Source: Micromonospora noduli (lineage in GTDB: Bacteria > Actinomycetota > Actinomycetes > Mycobacteriales > Micromonosporaceae). From it: DNA of 64,000 bases. The notes beneath the pieces are model-generated. The model was not told the DNA's origin, did no database searches, and worked only from the letters and a program-made list of their open reading frames with translations. Of this stretch, positions 34,039 through 43,200 are shown piece by piece. The stretch lies in the NCBI RefSeq assembly GCF_003264365.1, contig NZ_PYAK01000005.1, positions 178,836 to 242,835 of the forward strand, written 5' to 3'. The first letter of the stretch is position 1. Every line of letters starts with the position of its first letter. Both the position numbers and the translations under genes were made by a program.

Positions 34039-35799
34039 ATGACCCGCAGAAAGAACGGGACCGCACTGGTCCAGACCCGGCCGGCCCGGCTCGCCATGGC
34101 CGCACTGGTGCTGGCGGCCACCGGCGCGCTCACCGCCACCTTCGTCTCCGGTGGCGGTAAGGGCACCGCGGATGCCGCCACGAGCCTGGACCAGTTCGTG
34201 TCGATCGAGAATGTGCCGCCGAACGTGCGGAACCCGAGGCCGGCCGCCGGTGCGTCGACCGGCCGGTTCACCGTCGACTGCGGCACGAACGGCAACGGCA
34301 AGTTCAGCCCGGACAATCCGGTGGCCCAGCCCGGTATCCGCAACGGCGCCGAACACGTCCACGACTTCGTCGGCAACCTGGCCATCACCGCGAACTCCTC
34401 CGACGCTGATCTGGACGCCTCCGGCACCACCTGCCGCAACGGTGACAGGTCGTCCTACTTCTGGCCGGTGGTGCGGATCGACAAAACTGTCCGCAGCGGC
34501 AAGCAGGTCCAGCAGGCCCTCGCCCAGACCCAGCCGATGGTCGTCTGCCCGTCGGTCGACAAACGGCTGCGGGCCGTCCCCACCGGGGCCCGCGCCACCG
34601 TCGACCGCCTGTTGGCGGAGCTGGACCGCCAGGAGGCCGCAGCGAACCAGCGGATGACCGCCAGCCGGGGCCGCATCGACGCCGCCTTCAACCGGGAGGT
34701 CATCGACTCGCTGCGAGCCCGACGTGCCGCGATGATCAAGCGGATCAGCACCACGATCACTAAGGCCGGCGGTAACCAGCCCGGCCTGGTCTCGCTTGTG
34801 GACTGTGACGTCAGCTACGACGACATGCACGCCCGGATGCCTGGCAGCGCCCACCGGGCGAGCGTCAAGGCGGCCCAGGCCGCGAATCCGCGCATCCAGT
34901 GCCCCGCCGTGCGGGACCGGTTGCGCGGCGTACCCGATCGAGCGCTCGCCGAGGTGAACCGCAACCTCGACGACCTCGACCGGCAGGTCTCCGAGGCCAA
35001 CGAACGCCTGGTCACCAGCCGTGGCCAGGGCGGCCCGGCCTTCGTCGACAACGCCATCCTCGGACCGCTGCGCGCCAAGCGGGTCGCCGCGCTCGACCGG
35101 ATCGCCACCGCGATCGGGCGGCAGGCCTCCCGTCCGCAGGGTCTCGAAGCGCTCGCCGCCTGCACGCTGGACCAGGCCCCGACCACCCCGGCGACACCGG
35201 GCAGCGCGCCCACCACCGCCGCCGCGCTACCCGACCCGCAGGGGCCCAATCTTGAGCTGCCCGGCAACACCGGCGGCATCGTCCGCCCGGCGCAGGTGCT
35301 GATCGAGTACCGCGGCAACCCCGTCAGCAATGTGGTGCCGATGCCGAAGTTCCTCCGGGCCCTCACCGGCGACGCCAAGCCCACCAGCCGTGGTCCGGCC
35401 AACGCCCGTGCCACCTGGACCTGCTCGGGCTTCACCGACCGGCTCTCCGACAAGTACCCGATCTGCCCCGCCGGCAGCCAGGTGCAGCGCGTCCACGACT
35501 TCCCCGGCTGCTGGGACGGCAGGAACATCGACAGCGACAACCACCGCAACCACGTCGCTTTCGCCGACAGGGCCACCGGCGCCTGCCCACAGGGCTTCCG
35601 GGCGATCCCGCAACTGCGGATCACCGTGGCTTACGACATCGCCCGCGACGTGCAGGTCAAAGGCCAGTATGCCCTCGACTCCTTCCCCGAGGAGAACCAC
35701 AACCCCTTCTCCGACCACAACGACTTCGTCAACGTCAACTCCGCCCAGACGATGCACCGCATCGCCACCTGCATCAACAAGGGCAAGAACTGCTCCTGA
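34039..35799 (+). CDS. Secreted DUF1996 protein with a duplicated Cys-bounded helical insertion
   Basis: 586 residues. ATG 34039 has GAGGAG 6 nt upstream; a signal/anchor helix lies at about 18-35. The DUF1996 domain is split: one half has EHVHDFVGN (105-113), the other RVHDFPGCWDGRNIDSDNHR (484-503). Between them are two tandem helical units at about 168-256 and 286-375. Each begins with a Cys-Pro pair, contains DRQ and TASRG or TSRGQ, and ends with a Cys. A Pro/Thr-rich stretch (380-400) follows. DUF1996 proteins are secreted, found in fungi and actinobacteria, with unknown function. Confidence 0.82.
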   Translation: MTRRKNGTALVQTRPARLAMAALVLAATGALTATFVSGGGKGTADAATSLDQFVSIENVPPNVRNPRPAAGASTGRFTVDCGTNGNGKFSPDNPVAQPGIRNGAEHVHDFVGNLAITANSSDADLDASGTTCRNGDRSSYFWPVVRIDKTVRSGKQVQQALAQTQPMVVCPSVDKRLRAVPTGARATVDRLLAELDRQEAAANQRMTASRGRIDAAFNREVIDSLRARRAAMIKRISTTITKAGGNQPGLVSLVDCDVSYDDMHARMPGSAHRASVKAAQAANPRIQCPAVRDRLRGVPDRALAEVNRNLDDLDRQVSEANERLVTSRGQGGPAFVDNAILGPLRAKRVAALDRIATAIGRQASRPQGLEALAACTLDQAPTTPATPGSAPTTAAALPDPQGPNLELPGNTGGIVRPAQVLIEYRGNPVSNVVPMPKFLRALTGDAKPTSRGPANARATWTCSGFTDRLSDKYPICPAGSQVQRVHDFPGCWDGRNIDSDNHRNHVAFADRATGACPQGFRAIPQLRITVAYDIARDVQVKGQYALDSFPEENHNPFSDHNDFVNVNSAQTMHRIATCINKGKNCS

Positions 35800-36053
35800 C
35801 GGCCTCGGGCTGGAGTCTGCTCACGACAAGGACCCGAGCAAGTGCATTGTCCTTGGAGAGCGGTGTTTCGGATGTTGTCGACCATGTTGAGCAATGAGTC
35901 ATGGTGGAAGCCGGTCACCGTCGAACTTGTGGACAGACATCGCGACCGGCTCGCAGTCAGGACCCGGTGGTAGCTGGCGTCACGCTACGACCGCGAGAAT
36001 GCGCTACGGTGGCCGGATGGCGCGGCCGGCGTTGCCCGGAGGTGATTCAGTTC

Positions 36054-36308
36054 GTGGACGACAGCTCGCTGGACTTGGACCCGGATGGTCTCCTTCAAGT
36101 CGCGCGCGGCATCGGTGACCTGGCTCAGCGGTTACTCTCGGTCGAAGCTCCTCCCGGCGAGGAGGCGCTGATGTCCTGGATCGATGAGTTGCCTCGAATC
36201 GGCACTGAGCTTCATGAGGTCGAAGGGCTCCTCCGGGAGCTCGCCCGCTCGGCAGCGGCGGCTGACGAGGAGTTGGCAGCACGATTCGTCCAACAGGGTG
36301 ACGTATGA
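36054..36308 (+). CDS. Small helical protein, EspC/WXG100-like
   Basis: 84 residues from GTG 36054; GGAGG ends 11 nt upstream. GTG 36042 is an alternative. Two helices: LDLDPDGLLQVARGIGDLAQ and ELPRIGTELHEVEGLLRELA, with the DPDxL start common in EspC-type type VII substrates. The stop overlaps the next start by 4 bp. It converges on the caspase-EccC gene and so may belong to the same system, but there is no proof that the family is EspC. Confidence 0.55.
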   Translation: MDDSSLDLDPDGLLQVARGIGDLAQRLLSVEAPPGEEALMSWIDELPRIGTELHEVEGLLRELARSAAAADEELAARFVQQGDV

Positions 36309-36826
36309 CGGAAGAACCTGTGTCGTACAAGCGGCTAGTGGCCGATCCGTCCGGGTCCGGTCCGGACCCCAGCGAGTGGTGGGTGCAGCTAGCTCGCACG
36401 GCGCGGGACAGCGCTGCCGAGCTGGGCCGGCTGCACCGGCTTCTCGACGGGCACTGGCGCGCCGGACGCAACCGGGATCAAGTCGATGAGCTGTTGCGTC
36501 GTCTGACCCATCGACTCAACGAGGCGCAGGATGCGTGCACGGCAATCGCCGCACTGCTGGCCAACCGCAGCCACGAGCTGGCCCAGGCGCGTGAGCTGGT
36601 TCTGCGAGTGACCGACGAGGCGCGGCTTGTGCGGCTCGTAGTAACGCCAGAGGGCGAAGTCGAACGGCCGTCCGGCTCGGGTCCTATGCCGTTGGCAGTG
36701 CGTGCCGTCGCGCAACGGCTGACGGCCCAGATCGCCGGGGCGTTGGCAGAAGCAGCGGCGGCGCAGCGGAGAGTGACCGAGGAAATGGCCGTCCTGTCGC
36801 CGCCGGCTCCGTGGTCGGCTGGGTAG
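36305..36826 (+). CDS. Hypothetical helical protein, partner of the EspC-like protein
   Basis: 173 residues; ATG 36305 overlaps the previous stop (ATGA). Mostly helical: SEWWVQLARTARDSAAELGR, LLRRLTHRLNEAQDACTAIA and AVRAVAQRLTAQIAGALAEA. A WW near residue 25 is the only trace of a WXG-like motif. No family is recognised. Its stop is 7 bp from the convergent stop of the caspase-EccC fusion. Two small helical proteins next to an EccC-type ATPase would fit secreted or sensed substrates. Confidence 0.6.
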   Translation: MTEEPVSYKRLVADPSGSGPDPSEWWVQLARTARDSAAELGRLHRLLDGHWRAGRNRDQVDELLRRLTHRLNEAQDACTAIAALLANRSHELAQARELVLRVTDEARLVRLVVTPEGEVERPSGSGPMPLAVRAVAQRLTAQIAGALAEAAAAQRRVTEEMAVLSPPAPWSAG

Positions 36827-36833
36827 GGGCGAA

Positions 36834-39800
36834 TCACCCAAGGTCGACCAAGGCGGTCTGAATCAGCTGCTGGCCATCGCGGCGGCGAACCAGGGTGCCC
36901 CGACCGGGCGGTTGCGGGCTCGGCCGCAGCGTGCCGAAGACCGCGCCCTCCTCCCGGTTTCCGGACATCAGCAGGCCCGGCGAGTCCAACTCGCGAAGCC
37001 GTTGCAGCACCGGCTCGTAGAGCGCCCTGGACACACCACCGACGCGGCGCGTGACGATCAGGTGCAGACCGATGTCGCGGGCCTGCGGTAACAGCTCGTG
37101 CAGGGCGCTCAGCGGGTTGCTGCCGCCCGAGGCCACCAGGTCGTAGTCGTCCACCAGGATGTACAGGTCCGGACCCTTCCACCAGCTCCGATCACGCAGC
37201 TGGGCGGTGGTCACGTCCGGGCCGGGCAGACGGTTGGACAGCGCGCTGCGGATCGACGCGAGCCCCTGAGCGAACGCCTGGTTCGACGGGGCGTAGTCGA
37301 GCAGGTGGTCACCCTCCACCGCGCCCAGCAGGCCACGCCGGTAGTCAGCGATCACCAGCCGGGCCTGCGCCGGCGTGTACCGCTCGGTGATCCCCCGGGC
37401 GATCAGGCGCAGCAGGTTGGTCTTGCCGCACTCCGCGTCGCCGAAGACCGTCAGGTGCGGCTCGTTGGCCAGATCCAGGTAGACCGGCGCGAGTGCCGAC
37501 TCGTTGACACCGATCGGAAGACCCGGCACCGCCGACCGATCCGCCTCCGACGCCGACTGGTCGACGACCTGGGCTAGTTCGCTGACGGTCAGCAGGCGCG
37601 GCAGCAACCGCACCTTCGGCGCCGGACGACCCGGCCAGTTCGCCGCCACGTGCCCGGCCAGGGACAACGAGGCCTCGCCCAGATCGTCGATGTCACGATG
37701 GCCGTCGATCCGCGAGATGGCGGTGAGGAAATGCAGCTTGTCCCGGGTCAGGCCACGACCGGGCGACTTCTCCGGCACGTTGTTCGCCGCCCGACGATCG
37801 ATCTCGGACTCCGACGCGTCACCGAGGCGCAGCTCCAACTTGGTGCCGAGCAGATCCCGCATGTTGATCCGGATCTCCGCCCACCGAACGGCGGTGAGCA
37901 CCACATGCACACCGAAGCCGAGGCCCCGGTTGGCCAACGTGGTGATGGTCTGCTCCAGCTCCTCGTACTCCTGACGCAGGGTGTTCCACCCGTCCACCAC
38001 CAGGAACACGTCGCCGAACGGATCATCGGCGAACTCACCGGCGGCACGGCGACGGCGATAACTCGCCACCGAATCGATGCCATGCTGGGCGAAACGAGCC
38101 TCCCGCTCGTCCAGCACCGCCACCACCTCGGCCACCGTCCGACGAACCGCCTCAACGTCGCGCCGACCCGCCACCCCCGCCACGTGCGGCAACCGCTCCA
38201 TACTGCGCAGCGCGCCCCCGCCGAAGTCAAGACAGAAGAACTGCACCTCCCGCGGCGTGTGCGTCAGCGCCAGCGAAGCCAGCAACGTACGCAACATCGT
38301 GCTCTTGCCACTCAACGACCGACCGACGATCACCACGTTGCCGCCCGCGCCGGCCAGCTCGACCATCATCGGGTCCCGGCGCTGCTCGTAGGGGCGGTCC
38401 ACCACACCGACCGGCACTGTCAGTCGCCCACGCCCAGGCCAGGAGGCAGTGCACAACCCATAGGTCGGATCCACCGCCAGCGGACCGAACAGCTCACCCA
38501 GACCCGGCGGATCGGCCAACGGCGGCAACCACACCTGATGCGCCGGCCGGCCCCGACCCTTGAGCCGGTCCACCAGGACATCCAGGATCGTACCGCCGGC
38601 CCACGCGTCCCCCCGGGCGTCCGACACAGCGTCGTCTTGCACGGGCCGTCGGGACACGTGGGCAGCCTCGAACCGGGTCATCGCCGAGCTGCCGACCTTC
38701 AGGTAACCGTGCCCCGGCGCGTTGGGCAGGTCGTACGCATACGGAACGCCAAGCACGATCCGGCTCTCCACCTGCGAGAAGGTCCGCAGACCTATCCGGT
38801 ACGACAGGTGCGTGTCGAGCCCCCGCAGCTTGCCCTCCTCCAGCCGCTGCGAAGCCAGCAGCAGGTGCATTCCCAGCGACCGGCCCAACCGGCCGATCAT
38901 CACGAACAGGTCGATGAAGTCCGGCTTCGCCGCCAACAATTCCGAGAACTCGTCACAAATGATCAACAGGCTCGGCATCGGCTCCAACGGCTGACCCGCC
39001 GCCCGTGCCTGCTCGTAGTCGTACCGCGACGCGAAGTGCCCCGCCGCCCGCAGCACCTCCTGCCGCCGGTTCACCTCACCGGCCAACGCGTCACGCATCC
39101 TGTCAACCAGCGGCAACTCTTCCGACAGGTTCGTGATCACAGCACTGGTGTGCGGCAATGCGTCCAACGACGCGAACGTCGCCCCACCCTTGAAGTCCAC
39201 TAGGACGAAGTTCAACTCCTCGGACGAATGCCGCGCCGCGAGCGCGGCAATCACCGTACGCAGCAGCTCGCTCTTGCCCGAACCGGTGGCACCGATGACC
39301 AGACCGTGTGGGCCCACGCCACCCCGGGCCGCCTCCTTCAAATCGAGCAGGACTGGCTGGCCACTCAACTCGAACCCGATGGGTACCCGCAGGTGATCGA
39401 CGCCCAGCGGCGTCGCGGTCCCCGCGAAGTTCATCAGCGCCTGGTGATCGGCGAAGCCGAGTACCTCCAACGCAACATCCCTGGTCGCGCCGGCCAGATG
39501 CGCGGCACCGGCCCTCGAATGCGGCGTCGGCAAGCCGTACGCCCCCGCGATCCTCGAGATCATCGCGGTCGCCCCGTCGGGCACCATCTCGCCGAACTCA
39601 GACTCGGGATCGGAGTCGACGTCGCTCAACGACAACTCCGGCAACGCAATCTGGAACATCCGCCGGCCCTGGATCGCCCAGCCAGGCGCAGACAGCGGCA
39701 GCCGAGCCGCAAGGTCCGGATCAACCATGGAGTCCGCAGGCCGCAGCAGCCTGGTCTCAATCCGCAGATGGGGTAGCTCGGTCAGCTCGTCGGGGATCCG

Positions 39801-41207
39801 CCGCCAGCTCCGGTTGAGCACAGCGAGGTGGAAGCCGTAGCCCAATCCCCGGTTCGCCAGCTCGACGACCCGGCTGGTGAAGTCGTCCAGCAGCGGGGCG
39901 AAGTCCATCCAGCGGTCCACCACCAGAAACACGTCCGGATACGGCCCGTCCGGCAGCATGCGCCGCCGCGAGCGCAAACTGGCCGGTGACTCCAGCTCGT
40001 GGTCCCGGAACAGCCGCTTGCGCCGCAGCACGTCGTCCTCGAGCCGGGTCAGCAGCTTCTCCAGCTCTTCGACCTCGTCGTCGCCCAAAACCGTCTGCAC
40101 GTGCGGCAGCCGCCGCATCGGCCACAACCAGTTTCCACCCGATTCCAAGTAGTGAAACACCACCTCGTCGGTGGAGTGAGTGAGCGCGAGACCACCGATG
40201 ATCGTGCGCATCAGGGTCGTCTTGCCCATCCCGGCCCCTCCAATGATGAGAAGGTGCCCGTCCGAGGACGCCAGATCCAGCGATACCACTTCGCCGGAGG
40301 GCCGATCGATGCGCTTACTGCGGCCGACCGGCACCTTGAGTAGGCCCTGCTGCCGCCATTTGACCGCGCACAGCCTCACGTCGTCCGCGGTCTCCAACGG
40401 ACCGAGCAGGTCACCCAGCCGGGGGTCTCGCTGATCCCGTTGCCCACGGGGCCGGTGGTGCGTCTCCCGGGACAGCGCGATGTGCACCTCACGGCTCGCC
40501 CGACCGAACTGGCACGGCGACTGCTCTGTGGTGCGCTTCGGCAACTCGCTCTGCACGTACCGCCACAGGTCCTCCGGCGTAATCCAGCCTCGCCCGGTCA
40601 GATCTGCCGCCCCGGTGCTCAGGCCCTGAATGACCGTGTCAGTGAAAGCGGACCGCTGCCGCGGCGTGGCCGCAGTTGCCGGCTGACCGTCACCGGCCCG
40701 CTCTACCGAGTTGGTGGCGGTGATGACGTACCGACCGTCGCCGGCCTTCAGCTCCCCGTCCAGGTTGAGCTCCGCCGGCGACTTGGACCGCTCGAACGCG
40801 CCGCTGTAGCAGCAGTCCAGCAGAATGATCGAGCTCGCCGCCGGTGACTCGTCGAGCAGCTCGTGGACGAACGACGCCGAGATCGCCGTCGACGACAGGT
40901 GCCGGGCCTCGGTGTTTGCAACGGCCAGGTAAAACCGACCTTTGGGGCCCTGGCGGATCCCGTGGCCGGAAAAGTAGAGCAGGATCAGGTCATCCGGGCC
41001 GGCACCGCGCAGGATCGTCTCCATGGTGCGCTCTACCGAGCTCTTCGACTCGTTCTCCAGCAGAACTGTCTGGTCGAACGCCCCAATGTCCTTGTTGGCG
41101 AGCAGGCTCTGCAGGTCACGGGCCTCCTCACGCGGAGCGTAGAGGTCAGCCAGCGATTCGTCGATGTAGCGGTCGTTGGCGATGAGCAGGGCCAGTCGCT
41201 GTCCCAC
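36834..41207 (-). CDS. Caspase-like protease fused to four FtsK/EccC-type ATPase modules
   Basis: 1457 residues. Residues 1-250 are a C14 caspase/metacaspase domain with His82 (LLYFSGHG) and Cys133 (LLDCCYSG). Residues 265-520 are a diverged FtsK module (P-loop GGAGMGKTT at 323-331). Residues 570-860 match EccC D1 (P-loop GATGSGKS at 639-646, DEF at 752-754, LLLASQRLEEGKLRGLD). Residues 905-1180 match D2 (P-loop 962-970; DFGGGALRSM; LTAVRWAEIRINMRDL). Residues 1225-1450 match D3 (P-loop GDAECGKT at 1256-1263; VDDYDLV). The two N-terminal membrane helices of secretion-type EccC are absent, so it is probably soluble. The EACC1-like gene ends 3 bp upstream. Likely an NTP-driven protease in a conflict or cell-death system. 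Confidence 0.9.
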   Translation of the reverse strand: MGQRLALLIANDRYIDESLADLYAPREEARDLQSLLANKDIGAFDQTVLLENESKSSVERTMETILRGAGPDDLILLYFSGHGIRQGPKGRFYLAVANTEARHLSSTAISASFVHELLDESPAASSIILLDCCYSGAFERSKSPAELNLDGELKAGDGRYVITATNSVERAGDGQPATAATPRQRSAFTDTVIQGLSTGAADLTGRGWITPEDLWRYVQSELPKRTTEQSPCQFGRASREVHIALSRETHHRPRGQRDQRDPRLGDLLGPLETADDVRLCAVKWRQQGLLKVPVGRSKRIDRPSGEVVSLDLASSDGHLLIIGGAGMGKTTLMRTIIGGLALTHSTDEVVFHYLESGGNWLWPMRRLPHVQTVLGDDEVEELEKLLTRLEDDVLRRKRLFRDHELESPASLRSRRRMLPDGPYPDVFLVVDRWMDFAPLLDDFTSRVVELANRGLGYGFHLAVLNRSWRRIPDELTELPHLRIETRLLRPADSMVDPDLAARLPLSAPGWAIQGRRMFQIALPELSLSDVDSDPESEFGEMVPDGATAMISRIAGAYGLPTPHSRAGAAHLAGATRDVALEVLGFADHQALMNFAGTATPLGVDHLRVPIGFELSGQPVLLDLKEAARGGVGPHGLVIGATGSGKSELLRTVIAALAARHSSEELNFVLVDFKGGATFASLDALPHTSAVITNLSEELPLVDRMRDALAGEVNRRQEVLRAAGHFASRYDYEQARAAGQPLEPMPSLLIICDEFSELLAAKPDFIDLFVMIGRLGRSLGMHLLLASQRLEEGKLRGLDTHLSYRIGLRTFSQVESRIVLGVPYAYDLPNAPGHGYLKVGSSAMTRFEAAHVSRRPVQDDAVSDARGDAWAGGTILDVLVDRLKGRGRPAHQVWLPPLADPPGLGELFGPLAVDPTYGLCTASWPGRGRLTVPVGVVDRPYEQRRDPMMVELAGAGGNVVIVGRSLSGKSTMLRTLLASLALTHTPREVQFFCLDFGGGALRSMERLPHVAGVAGRRDVEAVRRTVAEVVAVLDEREARFAQHGIDSVASYRRRRAAGEFADDPFGDVFLVVDGWNTLRQEYEELEQTITTLANRGLGFGVHVVLTAVRWAEIRINMRDLLGTKLELRLGDASESEIDRRAANNVPEKSPGRGLTRDKLHFLTAISRIDGHRDIDDLGEASLSLAGHVAANWPGRPAPKVRLLPRLLTVSELAQVVDQSASEADRSAVPGLPIGVNESALAPVYLDLANEPHLTVFGDAECGKTNLLRLIARGITERYTPAQARLVIADYRRGLLGAVEGDHLLDYAPSNQAFAQGLASIRSALSNRLPGPDVTTAQLRDRSWWKGPDLYILVDDYDLVASGGSNPLSALHELLPQARDIGLHLIVTRRVGGVSRALYEPVLQRLRELDSPGLLMSGNREEGAVFGTLRPSPQPPGRGTLVRRRDGQQLIQTALVDLG

Positions 41208-41210
41208 CGC

Positions 41211-41678
41211 TCACGCCCCCGTGCCGCCAGAACGTGGCCGGGGAGTCACAGGCGGGGTGGCCGGTGAGTCCCCTGAGGACGACGGGAGGGCCGGCCCGGG
41301 CGGACTGGACGCCTCGATTAGCCGCGCCAACCCGGCGACGAGCGTGGGATCGTCGGTCCGGGTGCTACCGGTGACGACCACCTCGGTGTCGCCGCAGCGG
41401 ATGCGGATGGACCGTGCCGCGGTCCGCTCGGCGTAGGCGATGGCGATCTGGGCGATGGCCCGCATAGTGGTGGCCGAAAAGAAACCGCCCACTGCCAGCA
41501 TGCCGAGCTCCCATGCCTGCGCAGACTTGCTCCCCTGCCCCACGCCCGCAGCAGCGACCGACGTGACCTGTACCCGGGGCACCATCCGCAGGTCGTCACC
41601 GAGACCCTGAGTAAGGGCGTCCAGTCGCTCGCCGCCGATCGGTCGCTCAGGTTCGACAACCAACACCAGTTCCGACAT
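41211..41678 (-). CDS. EACC1-like (effector-associated constant component 1) protein
   Basis: 155 residues from ATG 41678, with AGGGG 5 nt upstream (GTG 41684 also possible). One alpha/beta domain: MSELVLVVEP start, a central AWELGMLAVGGFF, a helix, then IRIRCGDTEVVVTGSTRTDD and LVAGLARLIEA. A Pro/Ser-rich tail follows. The pattern fits EACC1, a small family seen as the constant partner of caspase, trypsin and other effectors in predicted NTPase-based conflict systems. Its stop is 3 bp before the caspase-EccC start, so the two are co-translated. Confidence 0.68.
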   Translation of the reverse strand: MSELVLVVEPERPIGGERLDALTQGLGDDLRMVPRVQVTSVAAAGVGQGSKSAQAWELGMLAVGGFFSATTMRAIAQIAIAYAERTAARSIRIRCGDTEVVVTGSTRTDDPTLVAGLARLIEASSPPGPALPSSSGDSPATPPVTPRPRSGGTGA

Positions 41679-42283
41679 CCTCACCCCTTCACGTTACGTT
41701 CAGTGTCCACATGCAACCACCTACGAATGGAGTGTGGTTCAGCGGCTATTCCGCCGCTACGCAACCACGGGACCGCTCCCCGCCGCTGGTTGTCATGACA
41801 GTAGGTTGCCGTGGCATAGGCCGCAGCGTCAGCACAAGGGCTGGCCCGTCCTTGTCGAGACGCAGCCCGAGGCTCCGAGCCGATTGCCGCGGCCGTGCGG
41901 GCAGATTGGCATGGCGTACTCGAAGGACATTCAGACGGGTAGCAGGCTTTCCGCCTCCGGACCACGCCGTCACTGCTGCCAGTGTCGGCCATCCGTCACA
42001 GCGTCGAGCCGTCGCCCGAGCAGGCACCCAGCCAGGACGTAGCCATCTCGGCGCAGTGGGATCCGGATTGATCACTGCATTTCAAGGCACTGCCGTACCG
42101 GTCGATGCAGGTCGGGATGTCCGGCGAGGCCGTCGATCAACACATGTGTGCTGGTGAGGCGACGATTCACTGGGAGCGATACCAGCGGGACAAAGTTCAA
42201 CCCTCCCGATCGCTACACTCGCCGGAACGCCGGCACCGCCGCAGACCTCGACCTGCGCCAATCCCCATCGAATGGAGACGCCT
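41679..42283. other. Long divergent intergenic region
   Basis: 605 bp between the EACC1-like gene and the methyltransferase gene, which diverge. Several frames are open on both strands, but none has a ribosome site or family-like content. It must contain the promoters of both operons; no clear -10/-35 pair stands out. A short inverted repeat AGCGGC(N)6GCCGCT lies near 41738-41755. Confidence 0.5.
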
Positions 42284-43111
42284 GTGACCCGCGACAAGGC
42301 GGCACCCCCCGGTATCGACCCCAACATTCCCAGCGTGGCCCGGGTCTATGACTTCTTCCTGGGCGGCAAGGACAACTTCGAGGCCGACCGAAAGGTCGCC
42401 GAGCACGCCCTGCGGATCACACCGGACGGGCCGGCGGCTGGCCAGGCCAACCGGGCCTTTCTGCGTCGAGTGATTCGCTTCCTCGTCAGCGAGGCCGGCA
42501 TCGACCAGTTCCTCGACATCGGATCGGGGCTGCCCACCCAGGGCAACGTGCACGAGGTCGCCACCGAGCAGAACCCAAAAGCTCAGGTGGTCTATGTGGA
42601 CAATGACCCAATAGTGCTGTCGCACGGGCGGGCCCTGCTCGCCGCGGAGGGCACCGCGACGGTGATCCAGGCGGACATCCGCGAGCCGCAGGAGATCCTC
42701 AACCACCCGGACGTACGCCGGTTCCTCGACTTCGACCGGCCGATCGGTTTGCTGCTCTTCGCGATCCTGCACCACCTCGGTGACGACGAGGACCCGAAGG
42801 CGGTGGCGGCCGCGTTGATCGACGCACTGCCCTCCGGCAGCTACGTGGCGATTTCGCACTTCCGCGACCCGGGCGAGCGAGACCCGGAGGGCTCCCGCAA
42901 GGCCCGCGAGGTCGAGCGGATCTTCAACGAATCGTTGGGCACCGGCCGCTGGCGTACGGACGAGGAGATCCTCTCGTTCGCCGACGGGCTGACGGTGCTG
43001 GAGCCGGGGCTGGTGCCGCTGGCCGAGTGGCGTCCAGAGCCGGACGCACCGGCTGGGGTGCAGACCGACACCTATCACACCTTCGTCGGGCTCCTCGCCC
43101 GCAAACCGTAG
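42284..43111 (+). CDS. DUF574-family SAM-dependent methyltransferase
   Basis: 275 residues. GTG 42284 is preferred to ATG 42272 because GGAG lies 6 nt before it. The actinobacterial DUF574 pattern is clear: PSVARVYDFFLGGKDNFEAD, then NRAFLRRVIRFL, SAM-binding FLDIGSGLPTQGNVHEVA, YVDNDPIVLSHGRALL, and GLLLFAILHHLGDDEDP. The methyl acceptor is unknown; these enzymes are very common in actinobacteria and often near regulators. A strong hairpin follows. Confidence 0.93.
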   Translation: MTRDKAAPPGIDPNIPSVARVYDFFLGGKDNFEADRKVAEHALRITPDGPAAGQANRAFLRRVIRFLVSEAGIDQFLDIGSGLPTQGNVHEVATEQNPKAQVVYVDNDPIVLSHGRALLAAEGTATVIQADIREPQEILNHPDVRRFLDFDRPIGLLLFAILHHLGDDEDPKAVAAALIDALPSGSYVAISHFRDPGERDPEGSRKAREVERIFNESLGTGRWRTDEEILSFADGLTVLEPGLVPLAEWRPEPDAPAGVQTDTYHTFVGLLARKP

Positions 43112-43128
43112 GCGCCGTCTCCGGGTGA

Positions 43129-43162
43129 GATCCGTCGGCGGGGCGCGCCCCGCCGACGGATC
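43129..43162. terminator. Bidirectional terminator
   Basis: 34-bp perfect palindrome with 17-bp arms, lying between the convergent methyltransferase and Ddn-like genes. Very GC-rich, no T-run. Position and symmetry suit a shared terminator. Confidence 0.75.
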
Positions 43163-43200
43163 CACGTGTCAGATCTGAACCGGGGTCGTACCGTCTCTGC

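Noticed and set aside
37650..39203. 517-codon plus-strand frame opposite the caspase-EccC gene
   Set aside because: Arg/His/Gln-rich shadow with no domain; the minus strand has four P-loops and conserved EccC motifs in one frame.
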